From positions 64,351,984 to 64,415,983 of the forward strand of contig CM022950.1 of the NCBI GenBank assembly GCA_012931725.1: 64,000 nt of DNA, written 5' to 3'. The stretch is from Litsea cubeba. Its lineage: Eukaryota > Streptophyta > Magnoliopsida > Laurales > Lauraceae. A model generated the notes under the pieces. The model made no database searches and was not told the DNA's origin. It saw only the letters and a list, made by a program, of their open reading frames with translations. Positions 1-10,500 of this stretch are shown piece after piece (the first letter of the stretch is position 1; each line of letters begins with the position of its first letter). Made by a program: the position numbers and the translations under genes.

Positions 1-2387
1 ACGCAAAGAAAAGAAAGGAATGTGTTCCAAGAAGATCACATTACGAGATATCCGCATCCGATTCTCAGATTGGTCATAGCATAGAAATCCCTTGTGTTCA
101 GTACTGTAACCTAGGAAGAGACATTTGGCAGCCTGAGGGGACAACTTAGTGCGCTCTGTAGGTGGAAGATGGACAAAGCATAAACAACCAAAAACACGCA
201 AGTGATAATATGAAGGAGTATGACCAAAGAGAGCTTCATATGGAGTAATCTTTCCTAGAACGGAGCTAGGATGACGATTGAGGAGATATACAGCAGTCTG
301 TGCAGCATCACACCAAAATTTGGGAGGAACTAAGGATTCAAGCAGGAGAGTTCGAACAGTTTCAAGAATATGCCTGTTCTTCCTCTCCGCAACACCATTT
401 TGCTGAGGAGTACGTGGGCAGGATTTTTGGTGAAGAATGCCTTTATCAGAAAGAAAGGCAGAAAAATCATGGGACATGTATTCTCCGCCGGAGTCAGACC
501 TAAGAATTTTTATATCCTTTTGAAATTGTGTGTGAACCATATTATAAAACTTTTGGAAAAGAGAAAAGACTTCAGATTTGAAGCGCATGAAATAAATCCA
601 AGTGAATCGAGAATGATCATCAATAAAGGTCACATAATACTTAAATCCTGTCCGACTTAATGTGGGTGCAATTCCCCAAACATCAGTGTGAATGATATCA
701 AAAGATGTTAATGCACGAGAACGATGAATGGGAAATGGCAAAATATGACTCTTACTCAAACAACACGTTGCACATTTTGATTGAAGGAAAGAGGACATCA
801 TTTTATTATCAATAGTGGGTTCTAAACAACCAATTTTAAACAATGAAAGTAAAAAAGCATTGTTTACATGACCAAGACGACTATGCCAGATAGTCCATAA
901 TTTATTGAAATTAGGAGAAGAAGAAGAAAATAGGGAATGATGTCCAATGTCCAGCAGAAAAAGTCGACCATATTTACTCCCCGTCACGATCACTCTCCCA
1001 GTTTGCCGCTCCTGTATGACACAACCAGCGGAAGAAAAGTTAATATGGTACCCATCATCAATAAGTTGTCCGACTGAAAGTAAATTGGCTGATAATTTTG
1101 GAACAAAATAGACATTGGAAAGATGGAGGGACTGGCCAGAGACACTAGATAAAGTAATGGTACCAATTCCAGAAATGAGTAATTGGTCTCCATTAGCAGC
1201 GGTTATTTTGTCTTTGCCAAGGTAAGGGTGAGAGGCTGTAAAGCTATGTTCCACAGAAGTCATGTGGTTTGATGCTCCTGAATCTAGAAACCAGGTAGAT
1301 GGGGTAATGGAGGAAGACCTAGAAATTGAAGAATGAAAAGCAGGAAATGCTAGAGGAGAATGAGTTTGATACCGACCACCATTAAAACCCATGGATGCAT
1401 ATGCAGAAGTCACCGTGTTCTGAATCAGTTCTTGAATCTGGGCTGGAGTCATGGATACAGTCCCGGAAGAAGCGCTTCCCGTGGCAGGGAGAGGTGCTTG
1501 AACTTGGAATGCAGCTGGAGCATTTTGTCTAGGCATGGTGGAAGGATTTTGTTTCTGCTGGGGTCCATTCTTTCTCTGTAAGCTGCGACAGTCATCAATA
1601 AGATGACCAGAGCGTTTGCAATATCTGCAAACCAATTTCTTTCGACAGTTTTTGGCCAGATGACCGAAGCCTTTACACTCATAGCATTGAGTAGGCTTCT
1701 GATTGGGGGCTGCCAGAAGGGCAGACTCAGTCCGAAGAGAAGCTAGGGAGCCCTGTGGTTCTTCAAGAATAGTACGCTGAGAGTTTAGGCGAAGTTCTTC
1801 GCGAAGGACTTCCTGGAAGCATGTGTCCAGGTTTGCTGTTACTTCTCGATTCATGAGAGCCGACCGAACAGATTCGAATTCAGGTCTGAGATTCATAAGG
1901 AACTGGCTGATGTGGGTTTCCTCTTGTAATTTAAGAGCCTTAGACAGAACCCAGCAGAAACAGTTTGAACAATCATAGCATCCCTCTCAGTCCATAAGGT
2001 GAGAAATCCATTGAAGTACGCTTGCACAGATTTATCACCTTGACTGAATTTTGCAATTTCACTATCTAGTTGAAATTTGCGAGCTTTATTTGTTTGATGA
2101 TAAACATTCTTAAGATGACTCCACATATCAGATGCGGCAGTATAAGCTTGAAGAGCAATGGCAAGAGAAGGGTCAATGGAGTTAAGAATCCAAGTGATGA
2201 CCTTAGCATTTTCTTTTGACCAGGTGGGTAATGCTTTTGTGTTAGTAGTGCTGGCAGTAGGTTTAGTTATCGATCCATCAAGATAACCAAACAGTCCTTG
2301 GCCTGCTACAAAATTCTTTAGATGAAAGGACCAGGCCATATAATTATTCCCATTAAATTTAACGGGAATAATATCGTATTTTTCCAT
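1..2387 (-). pseudogene. gag-protease-integrase of copia element A, frameshifted
   Basis: Translation starts at 2387 (MEKYDIIPVKFNGNNYMAW), typical of UBN2/Retrotran_gag_3 capsid proteins. Two CCHC zinc knuckles (CKGFGHLAKNC and CRYCKRSGHLIDDC) read from about 1690 to 1600. A protease motif DSGASNHMT lies near 1285-1260, followed by GAG-pre-integrase and integrase catalytic-core sequence running to the left edge. Against the related element B, one A is missing near 1946-1950 (gacagaaccc versus gacagaaaccc), which shifts the frame within gag. The protein is therefore not made intact. Domain calls come from motifs I can see; the family names are general knowledge. Confidence 0.8.
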
Positions 2388-3131
2388 TGATAACAGTTTT
2401 AGTAGGAAGAAGAAGAAGAACCAGCAGAGATGTAAGTAACACAGCAGCAAAGAAGAACTAAACACAATGTAGAGAAATGTAATCTGCTATGATTCCACTA
2501 ACCAAGCAATATAGGAGCAACAAGTAAATCGCAGCAGCAACTATTGAAGACACAGTAAAAAAATAGCAGAAACTACACACAGGTGTAAGATCAGGCTTCC
2601 AAATAACCCCCAGAGCTCAGATAGCACGACAATAATAGTGGATGAAACTTCCAATAGCAACTAGCACAAAATCCAAAAAAAAATCAAGCCAAAAGAGCCC
2701 AGACGACCATGTTTTTCTTGGCTGGATTCCTTCGTGGGGTCCACAGAGAGATTTGATTGAAAATCAGATGAGATGCTAGAAACAAGGATCAAAATCCCTT
2801 TCCAACAGTGAAGGTCGCAGCAAAATCCAGTCAGAATCCGAGATTTTGTGCGGCTGAGATGAAAACTATTTCAAAAAACCAAATAGTCACACGATGGATC
2901 AAATCACCTACCTCTGATTGCTGAAAAATCCTGAAAAAATCTCCAAAAAGATAAGGAGAGATGGGCGACCAAGACTGGAGAGAGACTTGAGGATTTTGAG
3001 ACGATCACAGGTGAGCCACTATGATCACGATGATGAAACAATATGTTTCCTCCAACATTCTGCTTCCAAAAAGCACAGATCCTTGATCTGTGTTTGATTT
3101 GATGATGTAGATGAGATCTCTAAATCCTAAA

Positions 3132-3143
3132 GCTCTGATACCA
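3132..3143 (-). other. Primer binding site of element A
   Basis: The minus strand reads TGGTATCAGAGC, the usual plant copia primer site complementary to the 3' end of initiator tRNA-Met. It directly abuts the 5' LTR. Confidence 0.9.
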
Positions 3144-3470
3144 TGTTAGAATGTAAAGAGCAAAATGAGAGAGAGAGAGATAGGAGTTTGGAGGAAAAGT
3201 TAATCCTCAATGGAGGATCGACCAACCAATTTATAATCAATTTACCCTAATCACATGCTAGTAATCAGCAGTAATTACAATCTAATTACAATCAGGAATT
3301 GAAGAATAAAGAATATCTAAAGAATATCCTAATTTCTATACATAGAAGAATATCAATGAAACAACATGTATAAGGCTTATCCTAGACCCACACGTGGGAT
3401 ATTTTACATGGGTTAAAAACTGATTGGGTTGGGCCTAGGGCCTGTTAGCATAAGTCCATTATCTTCTACA
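3144..3470 (-). repeat. 5' LTR of element A (327 bp)
   Basis: On the minus strand it begins TGTAGAAGAT and ends CATTCTAACA, giving the canonical TG..CA ends. A TATAAATT sequence near 3229-3238 is a plausible U3 promoter. A GA-rich run lies near 3168-3182. It is related to the LTRs of element B (shared acacgtgggat and end sequences) but not close. Confidence 0.85.
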
Positions 3471-3645
3471 TGTGGAGCCTTATGAACTTCCCATGAGTAT
3501 GAACCTCAGGGATCCGGACTTCTTTTTATCGGACCTGAGGGGTCTGGATCCGTTAAAGCTCATGCCCAAAGAAAATTTACGAGGCCTCTCAGTGGGGCCC
3601 GCTTATAGAAAATCTAACCACTCAAAATAAACACATTTCCATTAA

Positions 3646-4800
3646 ATGGACCCTAAACAGATTTCATTCCAAGAGGGAGAAGAGATAGTGAACGTAATTA
3701 GTGCTTATGCCCCCCAAGTGGGCTTAGGAGATGGACATAAGGAGAAGTTTTGGGAAGACTTGGAAGGAGTGCTACTAGAGATACCCCAAGGAGAGATGGT
3801 CTTCATAGGAGGAGATTTGAACGTTCATGTAGGACGCGACGTAGATGGATACATAGGAGTACACGGGGGACATGGGTACGGTAATAGAAATGGGAAGGAT
3901 ATCTTGGAGTTTTCAGTGGCTTATGATCTCATGGTAACTAACACCTTTTTTAGGGAGAGAGGGGAGCATTTGGTGACTTATAAGAGTGGCTCATCGAGGA
4001 CACAAATTGACTTCTTCTTAACTAGGAAAAGAGACCGCTTAGCTTGTAAAGATTGCAAGGTTATACCGGGGGAGAGCTTGACTGCCCAACATAGGTTGTT
4101 GATCATAGATGTGCAGCTACAAAGGTGGACTAGAAAAAAGAAGTTGTATAGATGCTCAAGGACTAAATGGTGGAACCTAAAAGGTGATAAGCAACTAGCT
4201 TTAAGGGAAAGAGTACTAGACGAAGACGTTTGGGCGATAGATGAGAGTGCAAATAATATGTGGGATAAGGTGGCAGAGTGTATTAGGAGGGTAGGGAAAG
4301 AAGTCTTAGGAGAATCCAAATGGGGTGCTCCGGTACAGAAAGAGGCATGGTGGTGGAGCGAAGCCGTCCAAGACAAAATAAGAGTTAAAAGAGAGTGCTT
4401 TAAAACTTGGCAAAATGATCGAAATGAAGCGAACTTGGAGAGGTATAAAGAAGCAAAAAGAGAAACCAAAAAGACAGTTAGTGAGGCCAAGGCAAAGGCA
4501 TTTGAGGAGCTATATAGGCGACTTGACACTAAGGAAGGCGAAAGAGAGATATTCAAGCTTGCTAAAATCAGAGATCGGCGGACCAAGGACTTAAACCAAG
4601 TTAAATGCATTAAGGATGAGGATGAAAAGGTATTAGTAAAGGAAGAGGAGATAAATGAGTGTTGGAAGAGCTACTTCTACAAGTTATTTAATGAAAGCAG
4701 TAGTAGTGACATACAATTGGGGCAGCTTACCATTTCTAGAGAAGGAGCGAATCATATGTTCTATAGGAGAATCAGTAGGACGAAGTTAAAGAAGTCTTGA
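3646..4800 (+). pseudogene. RTE LINE endonuclease domain and linker
   Basis: An apurinic-like (EEP) endonuclease that would nick target DNA for target-primed reverse transcription. Visible motifs are NVISAYAPQ, GGDLNVHVGR, the RTQIDFFLTR stretch and QHRLLIIDV, the expected order for the catalytic Asn/Asp/His residues. A basic linker rich in Lys/Arg/Glu follows (about residues 160-340). The N-terminal part of the endonuclease is missing, so the methionine at 3646 is probably fortuitous. The frame shifts just before 4800 at the entry to the reverse transcriptase. Confidence 0.8.
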
Positions 4801-6239
4801 AAAGAATGAAGAATGGGAAAGCGGTTGGGCCAGATGGTATCTCTATTGAGGTCTGGAGGCGCTTGGGGGAGGATGGCATTAGTTGGTTGACAAAGCTTTT
4901 TAATGTAGTGCTAAAGAGCAAGAAGATGCCTAATGCATGGAGGAAAAGTATTCTTATACCCATATACAAGAACAAAGGAGATATTCAGAACTGTGCAAAC
5001 TACCGCGGGATTAAATTGATGAGCCATACTATGAAATTATGGGAGAGTTATTGAGAGAAGACTATGAAGAACAACAAACATTTCAGAAAATCAATTTGGT
5101 TTCATGCCTGGGAAATCAACCATGGAGGCTATCTTTCTCCTTAGGAGGTTAATGGAACAGTATAGAGAAAGACAAAGAGATTTACATATGGTGTTCATTG
5201 ACTTGAAGAAGGCCTATGACCGGGTTCCTAGGGAGATTCTTTGGAGAGTTCTGGAAAAGAAAAGAGTGTGTGTTGCATATATTAAGGCGATAAAGGATAT
5301 GTATGATAGAGTCGTGACATCTATAAGGACGACTGGCGGCGAAACTAAGGAGTTTCCTATCACGATTGGTTTACACCAAGGCTCAGCGTTAAACCCGTAC
5401 TTGTTTGCCCTAGTTATGGATGAGATTACAAGACATATCCAGGATGAGGTGCCGTGGTGTATGCTATTTGCAGATGATATTGTTTTAGTGAATGAGACGA
5501 GAGAATGAGTGAATGCTAAACTAGAATTGTGGTGGAAAACATTAGAGACAAAAGAGTTTAGGCTAAGTCGATGCAAAACGGAATATATGGAATGCAAGTT
5601 TAGTCAAAGTAGGACACCTAGTAGCATAGAAGTAAGTTTGGGCACACAAAAGATTGTAGAGAAATAAAACTTTAGGAACCTTGGATCTATGGTGCAACAG
5701 GATGGAGGGATTGATACTGATGTAAGTCACAGGATTCAGGCCGGGTGGACCAAATGAAGGAGTGCTTCGGGGGTCTTGTGTGATCGGAAAGTCCCCCTCA
5801 AGGTAAAGGAAAGTATTATAAGGTGGCGGTACGGCCAGCGTTTTTATATGGATCAGAGTGTTGGGCAGTAAAACATAATCATGTCAAGAAGATGAAAGTT
5901 GCGGAGATGAGAATGCTAAGATGGATGTGCGGGATCACAAGGAGAGATATGATTAGGAATGAGGAGATTAGGGGCAAAGTAGGAATAACACCGATTGGAG
6001 ATAAAATGAGAGAAAATCGACTGAGATGGTTCGGCCATGTTAGAAGGCGTCCAACGGAGGCACCTGTTAAAAGGTGTGAAAGCATGGAGATTGCTAGGAG
6101 TAGGAGAGGGAGAGGGAGACCCAAGAGAAGTTGGAAAAAAACTATTAAACATGACCTTGCCTACATGGATCTAACGGAGGACATGGCCCTAAACAGATTT
6201 GATTGGCGTCATCAAATCCATATAGCCGACCCCACCTAG
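4797..6239 (+). pseudogene. RTE LINE reverse transcriptase, several frame breaks
   Basis: Reverse-transcriptase blocks appear in order across three reading pieces. The first (4797-5054) has GKAVGPDGI and ANYRGIKL. The second (5104-5508) has DLKKAYDRVPRE, GLHQGSALNPYLF and the catalytic FADD in MLFADDIVL. The third (5823-6239) has the C-terminal LRWFGHVRRRP and GRGRPKRSW. Breaks lie near 5050-5100, a stop at 5506-5508, and 5670-5820. No intact enzyme can be made. Confidence 0.82.
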
Positions 6240-6271
6240 TGGGAAAAGGCTTGGTTTGGTTTGGTTTGGTT

Positions 6272-7466
6272 AGGAGTTGAGCCCACTGATAGATCAATCA
6301 CTTATAAAAACAAGTGAATATATTAAGAAAAATTCAGGTGTTTTATAGTGATCAAGTCCTATTGGAGTGAAATTTGTGGAAGGCCCATAGAAGAGGGCTT
6401 AGCGCTGTAAATTTTCATAAGTCAGCCCACTAAGGAGCCTAACGAACTTCCCATGAGTTAAAGCAAAAGAGGATCCGAACTCAAAGATTATGTAACTCAT
6501 AGGTCCCACCAGATACAAGAACTTGTGGTCTGTGCATCTGCAAAAGATTGTGTCAATTGGATCGTGTTAGTTGTCCACCTGTGAAGTCAATATATGGATG
6601 GTGAGAAAAGTTCCTATGTTTTTTTACTATCCATTTAATGATCTCTTTGATGAATAGCTAGCAACACCTAATGGACCTTTTTCTTTTCCCAGATGGCTAG
6701 ATCCTGAAATCCTGTCTTTGGTAAGCTAAAAATTCTAATCACGTGGAATGGTAAATTTGACAGTAGGTCCAACTCCAATTGGAGTGAAATTTTTCAGACT
6801 TAATTTAAAGGATGATGGCTATCATAAGTGGTTTTAATATAGAAACGGCCACATTCATGAATTTTTGAATTAGGAGGATGACCATTCAAAAGAAATTAGA
6901 AGGGCCTAGAGATTAGAATTTAGAAAGTAAAACCTAGCAACTTTAACAGTTGAAGATTAAACTATCATAAACGTTAATTGAAATAAAAAATTATTCTAGC
7001 ATTGTCCCATATTCTAGATTATTTTCAGATATTCTTCTGGATTTTTTCGAGGTAAATAATAATAATAATAATAATATCCACATGTGCCCACTCACCAGAT
7101 ACGTGCATGCCTACGGGACTTGGGGGATAATGCCTCCCAGAGGTTTGAACTCGCGACCAAGCATTGGCTCCGATACCATGTTAAGTGTCCGACTAGCCAA
7201 TACATCCCAAAAGCTTAAGCTGATAGGAAGCGGAAGACAAATCTACTTAACACAATGCCTACTGCGACCGGAGTTTTGAACCATGGTTTCACAATGTCTG
7301 TGTTTTACTTAATCATGTTGCCTCTCCAGTACTAGTAAGAAATTTACTCCTTTTTTAGTTTGAATATAATTCTTATATCTATCAAATAAAGGACAGCATA
7401 TATGAAAAAAAAAAAAAAAGAAGAATTCAAATATCCAAGGAGGGTAAAATATATTATACTACTCAC
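6272..7466 (-). other. Intron 12 of RH28, non-coding part
   Basis: Unique-looking AT-rich intron sequence with a (taa)n run near 7060-7075. About 7080-7280 resembles a dispersed plant repeat (gctccgataccatgttaag, like a degenerate retroelement primer/LTR junction). I see no further RH28 exon here. The next exon, expected to encode AKxxGSxLKSR-like sequence, was not found between 1 and 7466 and is assumed to be off the left edge. Confidence 0.55.
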
Positions 7467-7563
7467 AATGGCCTTTAAGAGAGATCGATCATTATCTGTG
7501 ACAAAAGTAACTGCATATCCTTCTCTACCAGCTCGTGCTGTGCGGCCAACTCGATGAACGTAA
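7467..7563 (-). CDS. RH28: RH28 exon 12 (motif VI)
   Basis: Encodes YVHRVGRTARAGREGYAV and on to LLKAI (residues 486-517), the motif VI arginine-finger region. The acceptor is ATACAG|T and the donor ATT|GTGAGT is strong. It begins with the third base of Ser485 and ends in phase 0. Confidence 0.95.
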
Positions 7564-10500
7564 CTGTATAACAATTGTAATGGATGAGGATGTAGAACAT
7601 GGAATTATACTAAAACAAAACAAAAAAAAAAAAAAAGAAGAAACAAGAAAGAAACAAGAAAATTCATAGGGAGCAGTAATATCCGCTGTTTAAATGATCT
7701 AAATGGAAAATATGAAGAGCCTTTATTCTTTGTTAAATCACTTTTTCATCAAGTTAATGAACAGAACTTGAATTTGTTGTCAGTCCAGCACCATCAAGAT
7801 CCATATTAATTTAACAAACGCTAACTAGTAACCACAAGCACAGATTCGTTCCTTCCCCTCTCTCTGTTAGTATTGCCAATATAATGGATAACCAATAACA
7901 ATGAACTTATATCCACAGTGCCCCAAAAATCCATCACTTTGTTTGATTTACCAATGAGAAAAATGACTCCTAAAAGAGCTGATGTTGATAATGGTTTTTT
8001 TACTGGATACAATTCTGCAGGTCAAATTTCCTCTTATATTTGATCTTGCAGCAGTTCCCGCTTTTTTGGTGTGTTATAATTATGAGATGGGTGAAAAAAA
8101 TAGTGTTTTCTCAGTTTCACTGAAGTTTATGTGATAATGAAGCATACAGTTCTACTAATACGTTGAATCGTTGATCTTATTGGAGAGGGTTTTTCTTTGG
8201 TTTGTGATTATCATGCATCAACACATGAATCAAGGGGAATATTTTCCATTATAACTTTCTTCAATGAATTGTCGCCATCTAATTTCCAGAAGGATGATGT
8301 GACTTGTATTTGGAGTCTAAGAGATTCTACTAAGGGTTTTGCTTTATGTTGGAGGATGCATTGGCATATTGACAATAAGTCTCTTAGGTCATTGAGTGCA
8401 GAAGGGGTGAATCACCTCTTCATCCATTGCAACTTCGCCTACAGGGTTTGGATGTCCTCTTTGCAACATTTTCATCTCTTAGGTTATGCCTAGCTCCTTG
8501 ATTCATTTGGTTTACTCTTGGCATACAAGATATACTTTTGGCAAATAAAAAATACACTAAAAGGGGGATCATCTTATGGCATTTACATCAGTGGCAGTGT
8601 TTCTAAAAGCCAATGGGACTTGCACCTCAAGGCTCACCTCAGAGTGGGGCTTCCAATAAACACCCAGTACATAAATTTGAGGAATGGCTTGCATTTAGGG
8701 CACATGTCTCACTGTATGAGGAATACTTGAGGTGCATACCCAGAATGAAGTGTTCAAAGGACATGCCCCCATTAACAAGTTGCTTTTAAGAGGAGGAGGC
8801 AGTTTGTAAGTTCAAGAACTTTTTTTTTATTATTTAAGACCGATGTAACTAGAATTAACTTAATTCAACTCTAGTTTTTTTTCCGCGGTAATTTTTTATA
8901 TCAGTAATTCAATTCTAGTTAAACTCATGTAATTATTTATTTGTTAAGAAGATGTGTTCATGAAGCTTACTTTTTCGGCAGTTGAGATGCCTCACCTCAT
9001 GCATTCAGTTTTGAAACATAGATTAGCTGTTATTCTTTGGGCACAGAGAGAGCAATATTCTTACTTTTAAGAATAAAGCTGATCCAGTTGAACTCGAGTT
9101 ATGAAGGTGCATTGAATGGTGATCACCTGGTCACTAACCCAGCAGAGTTTAAGGCTGTTCGTGCTTCAGATTTATGGCATTTGTAGGAGGAATTTTTTTT
9201 ATGTCGTTTCTCTCTCAAGTAGCACCATTTTAAGCCAGTGTCTTCCTCCCTGAAGCATATTAAAGGTCAAATTCAATGGAAGTGTAGTTATGGGATCTAG
9301 CAGAACTAGTATATGTGGTCTTATTAGAGATTAGGCAGGGTTGTGTGATAAAGAATTATTCAACACCAATGTTTGAAGGAATTCCAATGAAGCAGAAACT
9401 TCTCCTTACTCATTGGATGTATTGAGCAGGCTAAGATGGCACGAAGACTGTGTTGGTGGAAGGAAACTCACTTCATGCCATTGAATGGGCTTGAAGTACT
9501 GCTACTTACCCATGCAGCTTGAAGACTGGCTAGATAAAATCCGGCATCTGGCAAATTGCGGTGGATTTATTTTCATCATATCTCTTGGTCAGGTAATTTG
9601 AAGGCTGGTCCACTTGCTGAACATGGATGTTTTCTAGATTCTCCTATCTAATTGGGGTTCTCCTGTTCTGCTGTTGTGTTTTCCATGCTTAATCAATAAG
9701 CTTCATAGCCATTGTGGAAAGACATGTTGTGCAAAGCGTCTCATCAAATGCCTACTATATGGGTCTTTAACCTGACCAAGGGACCTTGGAATGAGATCGA
9801 ATCCTCTCCCTCCCTCCCTCTCTTGTGTGTAATCTCATTCGCTCGACTCGCTGGCTAAGCAAGAGGTTGACGGGGTAGAACCATTTGTTGGTCTCTTTTA
9901 TGTAATTTTGGTTTCTTTGCAAGGGTGCTTTCGTGTTTTCATCGGTACATCTCTTACATGTTATACCACATCTTTTATATGGAGTTGGTGCAAGTCTTTT
10001 ACTCTTTTTCACTTTTCCTTCAATAAAAGTTTTATTGTTACTGATTAAAAAGAGATTCATTATCATTTCAAAAAAGAAGAGCCACCATCATCGTAGCTTT
10101 ATCCCATCTCTGGGGCCCGCAAAATGGTTATTCATGAGTAACTAAAATCAAGAAATTATAATGAAGTCCTTTTGCTTTCATTAGGAAGAGTGTTCGCAAG
10201 TGATAAACAATATCATTGATCTAGAAGTCATGCACATCCTAAAACCCCTTGTTTACCTGAACATTCTTTTTTTTTTTTTTTGAATGGCTTTTACCTAACC
10301 ATTCTTGAAAATGATATCAAGAGACGAGAAAGAAAAACAAATTACGTTCTTTTGTTGAACTAAAACCAACCATGTTCGTTGCATGGGATGGAAGCAGCAA
10401 TCACTTTGAGAAAGGATGAACTCATGTCGCAAGTTATGTCACATTCAAGATGTCAAGCGCCGTAAACTTCCAAATTTTGACAAATGACCAAAATAGAGAT

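Larger units (their letters stand above)
1..3470 (-). mobile_element. Ty1/copia LTR retrotransposon A (left part off the window)
   Basis: The 5' half of a copia element read on the minus strand: 5' LTR at 3144-3470, a tRNA-Met-type primer site next to it, then gag, protease and integrase. Reverse transcriptase and the 3' LTR lie beyond the left edge. It is the same family as element B at 23639-34671 and aligns with it over most of the internal region, but the two LTRs have diverged clearly. It sits inside intron 12 of the RH28 helicase gene in the same orientation as the gene. The five bases next to the LTR (3471-3475, tgtgg) should be one copy of the target duplication; the other copy is not in view. 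Confidence 0.9.
3646..6271 (+). mobile_element. RTE-clade LINE, 5' truncated and mutated
   Basis: A non-LTR retrotransposon on the plus strand, antisense to the host gene, inside intron 12. Homology starts inside the endonuclease domain at about 3670 and runs through the reverse transcriptase to a C-terminal region with LRWFGHVRRRP, which is typical of plant RTE elements. The 3' end is the tail aaaaggc followed by (ttggt)n at 6244-6271, not poly(A), as in plant RTEs. Several frame breaks make it inactive. No clear target duplication is visible. Confidence 0.85.

Noticed and set aside
3978..4610. 210-codon minus-strand reading frame
   Set aside because: It is the reverse shadow of the LINE endonuclease/linker and has no domain of its own.
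1..7466. Remaining RH28 C-terminal exons
   Set aside because: I looked for the conserved region after motif VI and for Lys-rich tail codons on the minus strand and found none; they are assumed to be off the left edge.
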